A stretch of 64,000 nucleotides of DNA, taken from contig JAJOZX010009473.1 in assembly GCA_023014485.1 (NCBI GenBank), positions 7,501-71,500 on the forward strand. The letters are read 5' to 3'. The notes beneath the pieces were generated by a model that ran no database searches, was not told where the DNA came from, and worked only from the letters and a program-made list of their open reading frames with translations. This document shows positions 11,192-23,600 of the stretch, in pieces. Both the position numbers and the translations under genes were made by a program. The number at the start of each line of letters is the position of its first letter. The first letter of the stretch is position 1. This DNA comes from Bathynomus jamesi (Eukaryota > Arthropoda > Malacostraca > Isopoda > Cirolanidae).

Positions 11192-13761
11192 GTAAGTGAG
11201 ATTAGGCGAACGTTTGGTGACTTCAGAAAGCCATTCGTGTCACAAATTTATTTAGCTTTATAGTCTTACTGAAAGTTGGACTTGTACTAAAGGTTTTCGA
11301 CGTACGTGATAGGACCTGGTTTTTTGTTTTGTTTTTTATTTGGCGGGTTCGGGGGGACGAATGAGGAGAATACGGTGAAGAAGTTAGTCATATTTCACGG
11401 CTCGTTCCACTGTATTGCATCTGATCTTCTCGGAGATCCTTTTTAGGTAGTGTCATTGAGAGGGAACCATTTTAAAGCCTTTTTATGATACAGAAGTTGA
11501 ATGTCAATTGAGAGCTTAAAATAGCGATAGTTGAGTTTCCTCATAAGAGAAGGTTATTAGTTCAGTGGGTGAAGAGAATTGTTTTGGCTTTCAAATATTG
11601 TTCATTTAATTGGTTGGTCAGGCGTACATGAGAAGGAATTCTAAGAACGTGATTTAAATGTAGGATTTCTCTCGCCAGTTATTGACGACTGGACGGGTTT
11701 AATTCGTTATCGTGTAGAGATTTTTTATTTCGCATTTTTTATTGTTGACTTCTTGGTGTTTTGTTTGCATCAGTTTGACTTCATATGCTTTGCCATCAAT
11801 TCTGAATATGGTTGTTACTTTATACACAAATGTAATTTTACCTCTGACTGAATTTTAACTATCCTCGGCTAATTGGTTTCGCCAAGACGGAGCACGTATG
11901 GAGTGACTAGAAAAGGCAAGGCTTATTTAAGTCAGTTTCATTACAGTAACCGAGATAGAATCGGGAGTCTGTGTAGTCTCGTGCCCGTCCTCAGCTGGTG
12001 TTCGTGTGTTACTCAGCTAGTGAGAGGTTGTGCCGCGTTGCGTGATGAATAAAGGACGTCAAGGCGCGAGGATAAATCGCCAAGGATTAATTTAATCGTC
12101 TGGAATGAATCTCGTGGAAGGTGAAAGTGGAAACGCCTCCGTGGGAACGAGGGTTGCCAACGACGTTTAAAGTAAATCCTGGTTTGAAAAAGTGCGCATA
12201 TTGGGCTTGAGACCCACTCGAGTCTTCCTCTTTACGTCTTCGTCAGTACTGCGTTGGTTCTGCTCGATTCAGAAGTGTTAGGGTTGCTCAAACAGTCATT
12301 AAACCCACGCACTGAGTAAACCCACGAAAAAACGAGGATCTGTGGGCTGGTTTGATCCGCGTTCAGTGGCTAATAAAATTGTCATTGGGATCATCATTTA
12401 ATTTTACGACTTATATTTAATCACTCGTTAAAATATAATAAAAGTTGAATATATTATTCGGTATTAACATAATAGGCTTGAAACAATTAACTTTTAAGAC
12501 TCGTTTGCATTTACGAATTTCATCGTAGTAGTTAGTACCTTTTGAATTTTGTGAAAGTGCTTTAAGTAATTTGCTTTGAATAATGCTGCTCGTGATTGCG
12601 GTCTGTAGGAAGGTCAGATTTAAGAGTATTTTCTGCCTTCAACCCAAAGAAAGTTTTCTCTCGTTTATTTTGATACTCGATTTATTCACAATGTAGGCCA
12701 AGGTCTGTTCTGTGTTTGTGGTGGTTTATTAATGGGGGCAGAACCCTTTTGCTCGTGCCCACGAAGAGACAAAAATTTTCATGGTAGTGTTCGTGTAGCG
12801 CGGACGAACATATTTTCATGTTAGAGTCGAATAAATAAAAATTTTCAAAAAATGTGTAACGAAATGAATTGAACGCTGCGGCAGTTGACGAGGCCAGAAT
12901 TTTACTCGTTTGACATTTGTGTAGTTCTCTGTTGCGCGTTTACCAGAAGCCTACTGTGTCCTCTTTCTCGGTCGCGCGTAGGCTGCTCTAGGCCTACAGG
13001 AAACGCTTTAGAAGGCTCTACATTGGGTAAATATACTGTGCAATAATTTATGTAGTCTTATCAGACTTCCCAAGTAAGCCTAAATTGTAAAGCTATTAAT
13101 AAGTGGAATTAAGTGTCGACATTCTTCAACAATGAAATAATTGTTTTAAAATGGTGCAATTCTTCCATCTGTAATTTCTTCGAACGATAAAGGCAACAAA
13201 AGTTTACGAATTGTGAAGTTAAATTATTTATTTTGGAGAAGGGGAAGAGAGGGAAGATGTTTCAAGCGGCAGTTTCCCCTTTTATCTTCAGATTTCCTTC
13301 AATGCCTCCCTTGCCACACGTAAGTAGAACACAATGTTCGTGAAGGCAACCTGAACTCTCATTTATTCATCAGATGTATAAAATTCATTTGGGATGGAAT
13401 GAGGCAACACTGACATAGGAATTATTAATTTTGCGTTTAAAACTCGGAAAATTAAAAGTATATACGTCGCTCATACAAATGTTTTCACATAACCCCATAA
13501 TTTTACATTACACGTTATTCTTGAGTAAGGAATTTGTCATTAATTTATGCTGAAAACTCGCATCTTCGTCAACCAAAATGTTTCATCATCATCATCATTA
13601 TTTCAAAGAGTTTATTTAAATAAACAAATGAAAACTAATTTAATGAAATTACTCTTAATTGTGGATAAATAAAAATATTTCGAATGAAAGTGATCATTGA
13701 ATGAAAACAATATTTGGATCTTTTCCTTTATAGCAACCCCAATTTTTGTATGCCCTTGACA
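11192..13761 (+). other. MLF intron (5' part), no clear genes
   Basis: Unique AT-rich intron sequence. The stretch 11880-12260 is less AT-rich. It contains a TATA-like gcttatttaagt followed by tcagt and tcattacagt, and only very short open frames. It could be an internal promoter or a regulatory block, but nothing proves it. No transposon ends are recognised. Confidence 0.35.
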
Positions 13762-13829
13762 ATTGGTTAGGTTAAGTCGTGATATTTTCATTAAAACTAA
13801 CGAAAATATCACGATTTAACCTAACTAAT
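13762..13829. repeat. Short palindrome with TTAGG-like motif
   Basis: Inverted halves around taaaactaac, each containing ggttaggttaa and cgtgatattttc. The same core makes up the larger palindrome at 17894-18095, so both belong to one fold-back repeat family. A (TA)n tract and (TTAG)n follow at 13830-13875. Confidence 0.7.
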
Positions 13830-14182
13830 CGTATATATATATATATATATATTTAGTTAGTTAGTTAGTTAGTTACCACTTTATTGGTAATCGGTACTAT
13901 AATAAGAATGATAATTCCGGTTATTTGTTAATGATTGATTGTTAATGATAAATACTTAGGCCGAAGTCACCAGATCTTTGTAGATCAAATGATGTTATTA
14001 ATTAGGTTGATTGATAGAATGAGTTTTCTTCCTTTATTAAACAAAACAAATGAGTTATGAATGAGACAGAATATGTTGATTGTTTACAGTTGAAATAATG
14101 TGTATACTTGAATAATGACTTCAGTATTATTAATAACGCGCGAGGTAATGATTAGTCTTTATATAAAGTTAGGTGAATGATG

Positions 14183-15434
14183 ACAGGCCAATATGGGGCC
14201 CGCACAAATGGTGTTTACATAGCGATGGTTTGCGTGTCACTAATTGTGTTCGAAGAGAGATGAAGCCGCGTCCAGAAGTCCTTGTAACGAAGTTGAGGTG
14301 TGAGGCAAAACATAAGGACATGCCTTGAGTGGATATTTGTGATGACGTCATCTTAGTCGTGCTTGTGTGACGTCATCTTGGTCGTGTTGTTTGTGTTCAT
14401 GGAACATTGCTAAAGTATTTGAAAACGTCTCTGCCACTTCAGTAGCGCTACAGTAATCTTCCCCCAGAGAGCGAAGTGAGCGAGAAAAGAAGAGATCGTT
14501 TGATGCAAGCGATGAAAAACGTTTTGTTCTAAGGACTGTAGGTCTTGCTGACGCTCGCACGGAGAGACGGAGAAAGGTGGCATGAGGGAGGGTGCTGAGA
14601 TGGGAGGAATAGGAATGGATGAGGCTGGCTGTGGAGCTGGAGAGAGGATCACAGGGAATGGGGTTGGGGTACGGTAGGAACACGGAGCGAGTGGGGGAGA
14701 AAAGGAAGGAGACGAGAGGGGGGCAGGGGGAACTGTATTGAGTTCGTATGCAATGCCCAAAACTCGTCGCATGGTCGTTCTCGATGAATTCGTTCCTGCC
14801 GAAGAAAAAGAAAAAGACGTCGTTCATAGAAACAAGTAGTAGTAGTAAATTCATGGAATGATGCAAACAGACAGTTTGCGTGGATGTGTGTGTGTGCGTA
14901 CTTGTTTGCTTGAAGAATGCTTTCTAGGCCTTCCCGTAGGAGTGGGGGTGGGGGGAAAACACGTCGTGCTTGATGAAGAGATCCCTGGTGAAGTAGGGGG
15001 TGTCGTCAAGAGGGGTCTTGCCAAATGATTTCTCGTACAGCAGCCGAAGAGGACCGTTGATATATTTGGCAAAAAACGTTGACGAGAAGATGCGCGGGAA
15101 ACTTGGAAGTTGGGGTGGGTCAAACTGTAGCCAGCGACTCTCCCCGCCTCCAAGGAGGCAAACCCCCGCTCACACTCTCCCCGGCTAACTGTAGCGGCTA
15201 CTGAAGTGGCAGAGACGTTTTCAAATACTTTAGCAATGTTCCATGAACACGAACACGACCAAGATGACGACACATCACGAGGATCCACTCAAGGTATGTC
15301 CTTATGTTTTGCCTCGCACCTCAACTTCGTTACAAGGACATCTGGACGCGGCTTCATCTCTCTTCGAACACAATCAGTGACACGCAAACCATCGCTATGT
15401 AAACACCATTTGTGCGGAACCCGTATTGGCCTGT
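14183..15434. repeat. Fold-back element with 250-270 bp arms
   Basis: The left arm 14183-14453 and right arm 15189-15434 are inverted near-copies. Both contain acaggcc tips, catcgctatgtaaacacc and gccacttcagtagc. The arms carry the dgacgtcatc-type motif and differ by small indels. The 735-bp middle is GC- and purine-rich and unlike the arms. Open frames in it (for example 14410-14772 minus) show no recognisable domain and are probably fortuitous. No clear target duplication was found. It could be a fold-back transposon or an inverted pair of copies. Confidence 0.75.
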
Positions 15435-15474
15435 TTTATATATATATATAAATATATATATAAATATATATATA

Positions 15475-15626
15475 CAGGGTTCCCATAAGTCCGGCACAGA
15501 CATTATGGCCTGTAGAAAGAGAAAAATATGAATTATGGTTTGTAGAAATAGAAAAATATGAATTATGGTTTGTAGAAATAAAAAAAATATGAATTTCTCC
15601 TATGATGCCGGACTTATGGGACACCA
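15475..15626. mobile_element. Short mariner-type MITE
   Basis: Ends cagggttcccataagtccgg and the inverse ccggacttatgggacacc lie within a (TA)n tract. Inside is a roughly 30-bp unit (aattatggtttgtagaaata) repeated about three times. At about 150 bp it codes for nothing. Confidence 0.75.
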
Positions 15627-15943
15627 TATATATATATATATATATATATATACGCATGGGGGTGCTTAGAGGAAAAGATCCCAATATTTCTATGGTTGCA
15701 ATTCAACGCTGGACCGAGACGGATCATTACTGGCTCCACCAGTCACTTAGGAGAAATGCAATTGTGAGAAATTAGTAGCTACTGAGACTCTGGGTTCGAG
15801 TCCCCACTAGCTCCTAATTCCCAGTTCCCACTTCATCGCTTTTTCACTTTCCATCTTACCCGAGTGTGGTTATTGTACTTAAAAAACTGGATTCATATCC
15901 GTTTGAGGTTCGTGATTTTGAGCTACATTTTTCTTTTTTTCAG
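15627..15943 (+). other. Intron end, possible SINE trace
   Basis: Contains gggttcgagtcccc near 15792, which resembles a tRNA B box, but I see no convincing A box. The stretch ends in the pyrimidine-rich acceptor ttcttttttt-cag used by the next MLF exon. Confidence 0.4.
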
Positions 15944-16030
15944 GAATCTATGCCGAGGGAGGGCTCTTGTCATTCCTATAGCAGTAGTTCCGTGATGACC
16001 ATGACTACGGGCCCCGACGGTAGACCTCAG
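15944..16030 (+). CDS. Mlf: MLF exon 2
   Basis: Exactly 29 codons in phase 0 at both ends, between ttttttcag and CAG|gtaagaagg. It reads ESMPREGSCHSYSSSSVMTM then TTGPDGRPQ. The Ser-rich SYSSSSV block followed by Gly-Pro-Asp-Gly-x-Pro is the hallmark middle segment of MLF proteins (human forms have a QTFSSSTVISYS-type sequence here). Phase and order agree with the flanking exons. Confidence 0.9.
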
Positions 16031-17893
16031 GTAAGAAGGTGTTTGCTGAGAAATTATTAAGTATTAAATTATCATTTTTTCTCCGAAGTTCGTTAAAATA
16101 TTTCGTACGTTCATATTTAATGGACCAAGATGGCGGTTTAATTTTTCTCGCTTCAAAACCAAAAGTATTAAACCGAGAAACTGTTAAAGGCGTCAGATTA
16201 TATAAAATAAAATTATATCGTTTTTCTTTTATTAAAGTCAAATTTAGAATGAGTTTAAAAATAGTTCTCTTTGAACTGAGATGAATTTAAACATGAGTAC
16301 AATTCGATAAGGAAACTTTGTGCATTTATTTTAATTAATTTAAGGGGTCATTTTGGTTAAAGAAAGTGTCTTGTTTCGTTGGAATTAAGGAAACTTTTAG
16401 CTTTTTGAGCACTTTTCTAATGATCCGCAAATCCCTCGGAGTGACTTTCAAATCCAATGCGACTCGAACCCACGCGGAATACGAGTACCCTTTTTACAGT
16501 GACCTCGGGCATGGTTCTGGTTAATCAGTTAATAAGTTAATTATTAATTAATTTAAAAATATTTTTAGAAAATGATGGGAAATGATTAATTTTCCTCATA
16601 ATTTCAGCATTATTTTACCTTAAATTTTATAATGTATCATTTGAATTTGACACCTTTTTGCGTGTATAAACTGTCTAATCCGCCCATGCCTGATTTCTTG
16701 AACTAAAGCAAACTAAATGTTTGAGTAAAATGTTTTCTTCGGTCTTATCTCACGCAACAGACACAATAAAGCTGTTTCTTACTTTTTTCAGTATTTAATT
16801 GTTAGTAATTTTTAATCAGTTAATCATTGATTAATTAGAAATTTCATCATTCATCACTTTATCCTAAAAGTGATTAATTAACCATGCCCTATTTTACACT
16901 CACTCAATCCCAACTCTTTTAATTCGCTAATTCTTAACTGATACGAACTCAAAAGTATTCTTAATTTTAACTTCATATCCTCGGTTTTTTTTCTTATTAA
17001 CACTGTACTTCTTCATATTTATTTTAGCCTTTTAAACTTTAGTTCTTTAAACTGTAAATCATTATCTTAATTTTGTGTATTCTTTGGTTGATCTTCAAAT
17101 TTTTAAGTGATTTAAAAAAAAAAGAAAAAAAAAAGCAGCTTTCATTCTAATGCATCGATTTTAGCCTCCAAATTTTTGCGTGAAAAAGGACGAGGAAATC
17201 GAACTGCTTCAGGCACTGGACGTGTTTTGTAGGGAGTTTATTTCCAATAGAGGATCCTCGTCGATCCTTCCTCCATTGACGTGTAATTTGTCCCTCTTCG
17301 TTTTCTTTCGTTGTCCGTTGTACGTTTGTCAGTCTATCCCGTTATTGTGAACTGAAATGCACTGCAACGTTTCGCTTCAGGCGCCTCTCGTCATGCGGAA
17401 GACTGACGCGAACAGCTGTGGGTGGCAGGAGCGAGCTTCGCGAGGGATGCAGGTAGAAGGGATTTGGGAAATCTTGGTCTGTGTGGGGATTAAAACTCAC
17501 CCTTGGAAACCTCTGCGAGTGGATTCAGAGGAAGCTTTTGTTTGCTTAACTTTTGTATGTTCATTAGTAGCCAAAAGAATTGATTAAAATGTCAAGAATT
17601 AAGTTTAATGATATATTTAAGTAGGTGAAAGTGGCATTATTTTAAGTAATAATGCTGAAAAGGTGAAGTATTAGTGCGCGTGCGTTCAGTACACTTAATA
17701 TTCATCACATTGCTTCTCCTCGAAGTATTCCTTTTGGGTCTAAATGCACAATGGCTTAAAGCAAGTTTTAAATTAATGCCCTCCCCCTCTTTTTTTCCCC
17801 GTTTTCTTTTAATTGTTAGTGGCATCTTAAGGCTCCTTTTGAATTTACACCATTTGCTTACATTAGTTTTTACTCGTGGCTTAAAGAAAGGCT
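16031..17893 (+). other. MLF intron, no genes seen
   Basis: AT-rich with poly-A and poly-T runs. The open frame at 17357-17587 has no recognisable domain and is not flanked by usable splice sites in an MLF-compatible frame. Confidence 0.5.
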
Positions 17894-18095
17894 GGAGCTA
17901 TTGAAGAATAGGGACCCCAGCCTTCTTTAGTTAGCTTTATAAGGCTAACTAACGAAAATATCATGACCTAACCTAACCAATCGTCAAGGGCGTACGTTAA
18001 CCTAACGATTGGTTAGGTTAGGTCGTGATATTTTCGTTAGTTAGCCTTATAAGCCTAACTAAAGAAGGCTGGGGTCCCTATTCTTCAATAGCTCC
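17894..18095. repeat. 202-bp near-perfect palindrome (fold-back MITE)
   Basis: Arms of about 95 bp begin ggagctattgaagaataggg and mirror to the inverse at 18076-18095, around a short centre near gggcgtacgtt. Both arms contain ttggttaggttagg, two units of the arthropod telomere motif TTAGG. Related to the repeat at 13762-13829. Confidence 0.85.
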
Positions 18096-18555
18096 GAAAG
18101 ACTTTATAATACGTAATGAAAGAATATCATAGAATTTTAACTGACTTTGATCGTTTATAACTTATAAATATTAGAATTGTATGAAAGCTGTCCACTCAAA
18201 ACATTTTTAATATAATTTACCTTTTTGAATACTGCTTTCCACTACTCTCAAATTCCTAATGCTGTTTTGCGACTTTGGGTGATATTTTCATTTTTAAGTG
18301 TCTTTCGATTTTATCATTTGATGAACTAATACAAAATTTATTTCATACTTACGCGAAGTACATTATAGGTCAATGTGCGTGTGTGGCCATCTGATTAGTT
18401 TGGAATTTATTTACAGGGACCCAATTTATTTAAACGCCACTGTGGAAAAGTTAAGATCGGTATATGAATCGAATTTCCAGTTTCTACTCTTTGTGAGTCG
18501 ACCCAAGGTCGATTAATTACGAACTACCTTTTAGGTTTTACCTTGTTGTTGTCGT

Positions 18556-18609
<54 letters not shown>

Positions 18610-18614
18610 TCATC
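18556..18614. repeat. (GTC)n microsatellite
   Basis: About 19 tandem GTC triplets in an intron. No coding role is apparent. Confidence 0.9.
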
Positions 18615-19452
18615 GATAAAAATAAAAAGTATATCGAATATTTGATCTTCCATTCCAGATTTTGCTTTACTTTAAGATTATACAACGCTTAACTGCTGCA
18701 CAAATTATTTTGAAAATTAAAGATCACATATTTTTACAGTTTAAACTTTTTTAAACTAAGATTTTGGAGTAAAACCTATTTTAATTTTTGCATTCAATGG
18801 AAGTCTCGTGGATGAGCTCGTGTTTGCATTTTTACACTAAATAGGAAGTAAAGTTTTTGTCGTGTATTTTTGGACTTTAGTTTTGAGAATTCACTTTTTA
18901 ACTCGAATTATATTTTTGGCCTTCGGGTTGTCGGGAGTGAAATATTGGAATTTTTAAACGTACACTCGCTTCCATGAGGTGTGCACGACAAAAAGCTGAT
19001 AAGTTGCGCATATACAAGGATAGAGAAGGAATCGCTAATGGGAGTAAAGCGCGCAGCTCAACTTCGGATCCATTGTTTACTTCTCATGACTGGGTTTGGG
19101 TACGTCTCAATGTCAGTTTTTTTCAACCGGGGTGGCGCGAAATTTTGTGAAGATGACAGAAATAAGTATTTGAAAGTTCTAAAAGTTCTATTGAAGAAAT
19201 AGAAATTTCAAATGAAAAAAAATTCGCTATTTATTACATCCATAAGGAAACTGTATAGGCTCATGAAGTTATACTCATTTACACACACACCACAAACCGC
19301 TTCTATTCCTCTTTAGTTCTAGTTAATTCTTTTGCCACGTTCATATGAACTTCACGTTTATTCACATTAGAGCAGGCTTGGGTTCAAGTACTTTCTCTCA
19401 AGTACGAGTAAGTACAAGTACTTCAGGAATTTGAGAAAGTAAGTACAAGTAC

Positions 19453-19950
19453 TAGTGATGGGACGATACCAAAATTTTTAACGATTCCGATTCCGATTCC
19501 GATACCACTAAAAAGTCTCGATTCCGATACGATTCTCGATTCCGATTCTCAATATTTTTAAATATAATTCTATACTTGTTTTTCTGGAAATTGTCATATT
19601 TTACTCAGGTAAGATTAACTATTTACATTATGAGTATGGTAATATAAATTATAAATTATAATAGATTGGTTTAAAAATAAAAATCAACTGTAAGTTGTAA
19701 CAATTCATTTTAATCTTCTTGATTACACATCATGGATATACATGTTTTAATGTATAGCTACAATACAATAAAAATAAAATTTGTTATCCTCTTTCATTTA
19801 AATTTTAAAGTTTACATTGCAAAACTGGTTCAATTAAAAGTTAAAGAATCGTTTTAAGAATCGGAAATCATGGTACAATTCTCTCGATTCCGATTCCGAT
19901 TCCTGAAAAATGCTCGATTCTTCCGATTCCGATTAATCGTCCCATCACTA
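19453..19950. mobile_element. hAT MITE nested in another hAT MITE
   Basis: Ends tagtgatgggacgat and atcgtcccatcacta have a perfect 8-bp duplication ACAAGTAC (19445-19452 and 19951-19958). The subterminal regions consist of many cgattc repeats. No coding capacity. Confidence 0.9.
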
Positions 19951-20353
19951 ACAAGTACTACTGTAGAAAATTTGGTCAAGTAATTCCAAGTACTTAATTG
20001 TGAAGTACAAGTACAAATACGAGTACTTTCGTCGAAGAAAATGAAATTTATCCTTATTTGTTTACAATTTTATTGTTATTCACAAAAAATGAACGCAAAC
20101 CCATCACAAAGCCCATGTAAACATTACAAGGCTTATAGTTACACCAATAATACAAAGTAATGTTTCCTATAAGCATGACCTCACTGACACTCTAAATGCC
20201 TAACCTGAAAGCAAGTTAGTTTGGAATATGAAAATGAATGTTAAACCCAGTTTAAATGTAAATTTGTCCCTTATCCTGATGCAATGATGCTTATCACAAG
20301 TATTTCTAAATTAAGTGAAATTAAAAAACAATGAAGAAACAATCACTCAACTG

Positions 20354-20968
20354 CAGTAGCGGATCTAGGGTTTTCGAAAGGAGGGCGGGACCTTTACATA
20401 TGTAAAAATTGCGCCAAAATGATGTTTAACTATATAGAAATATAATTACATACACGAATTAAAAATGCATTGTTAATCCTTTAAGCACCAGCAGGCAAAT
20501 TTTTAGCGTTTATTAAAATGTAGTTAAAGACCAGGTTTCTGGTACTAAATATTGGAACTAATTTGATTGACGTTATCTAATCATCTGTTCAAAGTATTAC
20601 CTGAATCAGCATTTAGAGAGAGGAAGATCGTGAATGTGAATACTACGCAAAGGGTTTACAAGCATATTAACCTTGTGTCTACAGATGCTTACAACCATTA
20701 ATAAATGAATATGTAAAGCTGGAAAGCAGAATTTAATTGAGTATACGAAGGAAAATATTATTTTTATACACAGTTTTTAAAAATAAAATTGAAATGTAAG
20801 TTGTCAGGTATTTACAAGGGTGTTCATATTTTTAGAATTTAAAAAAGTATGTATATTTTTGCTTTTAGAAATTAAAAAATTTATTATAAAAAATGAAGCA
20901 TTTGGAAGGGGTGCCAATATTGACCAAGGGGGGGACGACCCCTCCCCCCCTCCGTAAATCCGTTAGTG
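20354..20968. mobile_element. hAT-like MITE
   Basis: Ends cagtagcggatctaggg and ccgtaaatccgttagtg are imperfect inverted repeats. The flanks ctcaactg and atcaacta match at six of eight positions, as expected for an old 8-bp duplication. Also nested inside 19373-21448. Confidence 0.7.
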
Positions 20969-21860
20969 ATCAACTAGTTGCAAAAAGTAAACTCAAGCAC
21001 TTCACAAGGCCCATATATACATCACATAGTCATAGACCATAGTTAAAAAAGTATATATATATTCATAACCAAGAAGTCATTGACACTCAATGTCTAGCCA
21101 CCCCTTTAACTCTGCATAAAATGTCTTACTCTTAATCTATTTTCATTTCATAACGATGCATCTACATTATTTGTACGTGTGATCATTACACTTTACAAAC
21201 ACGACTGTTTCAAAGTTATCATCATTACCAATTTCGTTGAGATTCATTACCAAATGTAGTTTTTCATTACCAAATACTTGAAGTAATTGAAAAATACTTG
21301 AAAGTACTTGAATGTTTTCAATGAATGTTTTCAAATACATTTGTACAAGTACAGACTATTATGAAATTTAAAGTACAAATACAAGTACAAGTACCTAAAA
21401 ATTGGTACTTGAGTACCAAGTACGAGTAAGTACTTGAACCAAACCCTGCATTAGAGAGGTACTGACGTCGATAAATACTCGGTAGTCGGCACAGTTGCTA
21501 AATGTTTGTTAAATATCTAATTTATCATTATCATCATCATCACTACAAGCACAAACCATAACCCATTTTATTTACGTTTCCTTTTGAAATAATTTACGCA
21601 GAATTTTCTATGATGTTAGACTAAAAGAAAATGGACCCAATGGTTCAGGTATGTGGTAATGTCGAGGAATTTTCATTAACTTTCATGTATTAAATTTTAC
21701 AACGCTTTTTTTTTTTCCAGATCTATTAAAATAATAGTACACGTTATATAAAACAATGAATTAAAGTGAATTTTAAATATTTCATTTCACGATAGGCACT
21801 ATAGCTAAGCCCCTTCAGGACTTTAGTTTGAAATAATTAGGCATACTTCGGCATATCTAT

Positions 21861-22070
21861 GCGCCTCAGTGGTGTAGTGGCTAGCGTCGCTGACTACGAA
21901 TCTCTTGGCTCCGGGATCGAGACCCAGTAACGGCAGGTGGTGTGCAGCAAAACCCAGCTGTTCATCTTTCCACACACACACAAAAAAAAAGTTGGTTGGT
22001 AGATAAATGGGTACCCTGGTTAGCCTAGTGTTAAGACGCTGAGCTGCTGGTGGGGCGTGGTTTTGATTCA
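21861..22070 (+). mobile_element. tRNA-derived SINE
   Basis: The head resembles a tRNA: A-box-like ggtgtagtggc near 21871 and B-box-like gggatcgagaccc at 21913-21925. A body containing gtgcagcaaaacccagctg and a (CA)n stretch follows. It would have been copied by a LINE enzyme. The exact 3' end is uncertain. Confidence 0.65.
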
Positions 22071-23090
22071 TTACTGTAGTCATAGTAAAAAGGAGAATTT
22101 TATACTTTATATCTATAAATTGCATATGCATTACAAATACATTTAAATAGAAATTAATAAATGTGTAGCAGCCATGAAATGAAGATGTTCTTCAGTCCAT
22201 TTCGCATTTTTACGTTTAATGAAACTATTATAATGTCATAATCTCAAGAGTTTTTGTAGTGTGCGAATGAGTGAGTGAAACTTAGGCTCAACCTTCGTTG
22301 ACTCACCAGTCTTGACGGTTTTCTAGTTCTAATGTTTTTTCCTTAACCTTTTACCAGGTTGCGACTGTGTGGTCGAAAAAGTAAAGCAATTTACCCAAGT
22401 AATCACTTTACCCAGGGTATAAGGCTTAATGTCAGTTAAGCGTTAGATAATACTTGGCTTCACACCTCTATTAATGTCTAAGTATTTAATATACTTAATA
22501 CACAGTTTGCTTAACCTCGAGACGATCTCCGCGAGCGCAAAAGCTGCTATTAAACGCGAATTTTATTAAGGAATATTGCGGCTTTTAGTTTGTGGCCATT
22601 TTGTGGAAGGTTTAGCGTTGGACGCTTTTAATGTCCAGTTTTTACCTTTTTAACTGAAAATTGTCGCATGTGTAATTGTGTATCGTGCATTCCAAAGGAA
22701 ACATGATTTGTCAATTGTTTAGGGAAAAACGTTTTAAGAATAGAAAACAGTGGGCCTTAATGACTATCAGAAATGTGCAAACAACTTTGATAAGTTGGAA
22801 TCAGCAGAGTTTGTTATAGGTTTCAGGAGGTTTTAATTTTCATTTTGAATGTCCTTTTAATGTTTTTGGTGAAGTTATAATGTTTGGAGAGGTTTCATGT
22901 GGAGTTTATCCCAAATTAGTTAACACTACAAACTACATCGTGGCCACGTCGCATTACCACTTCCTTTTACGTTGTTAGGCGACGTTGAGTGTTCTGTAGT
23001 GCAAACTGGAAACTATACATTCCCCATCTCTTAATAAATTGATTGAAGATGACGCATTACGGGAAGCTTGAATTCTACAATTTGTTTTTG
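22071..23090 (+). other. MLF intron, no features recognised
   Basis: Unique AT-rich sequence without transposon ends or plausible exons. Confidence 0.5.
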
Positions 23091-23600
23091 AACAACGCGC
23101 GTCAGAACCCAACGTTCATCGACATTATATGATCAGACGAGGTGTTTTAAGTTGAATGGTATTATGAATTGACTTGACTTAACTGTCTGTATTGAACTAT
23201 TTAGAACCTTCATCTGAATAGTTGATAAGCAGCGTTGTGCTCGCCATTCAGAAGGTTTATGACAATGAACAAGTGTTTTTCTGGAAAGATGTCACTCCCT
23301 CATTTTTATTGTGATATTCGGGCATTTTTGGAAGAAGGCTTTCTTGTGTTATGGATGGGGCGACGTAGAACATTGGAATACCCACCACGCTCTCCGGATA
23401 TCAAACCACCAAATTGTTTTCGTGTGGGACGCGTTCGAGGATACGGAACGCCACGAAGCAAGCGACCATCCAGGAACTCCAACAGTTGAGTTTTGATGTT
23501 TGCACTGACATCCGTGGACGTGTGGTTGCGTGTCGCTCGCTCTCCAGACGCTGCAACGCTTGCTTAGATGTTAACGAAAATTTTGAGCACTCGCTCTTGT
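23091..23600 (+). pseudogene. Decayed mariner-like transposase
   Basis: Scattered blocks in shifting frames: IIWSDEVF near 23128, SLPHFYCDIRAFLEEGF, WMGRRRTLEYPPRSPDIKPPN near 23354-23410, and CNACLDVNENFEHS near 23550. These match the first Asp box, the DGAPPHF region and the SPDLTPLDF region of DD41D-type transposases. Key residues are lost. Terminal repeats were not identified. Confidence 0.7.

Larger units (their letters stand above)
19373..21448. mobile_element. hAT-type non-autonomous element, host of nested MITEs
   Basis: Ends caggcttgggttcaagtac and the inverse gtacttgaaccaaaccctg are flanked by a perfect 8-bp duplication, CATTAGAG (19365-19372 and 21449-21456). Both ends are built from repeats of agtacaagtact. 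Two other MITEs are inserted inside (19453-19950 and 20354-20968). No transposase is recognisable. Confidence 0.85.

Noticed and set aside
14348..14866. 172- and 120-codon minus-strand frames in the centre of the fold-back element
   Set aside because: Low-complexity Pro/Ser/Leu composition from purine-rich DNA, with no domain and overlapping alternative frames.
21823..22131. 102-codon minus-strand frame
   Set aside because: It overlaps the tRNA-derived SINE and its (CA)n stretch. No domain.
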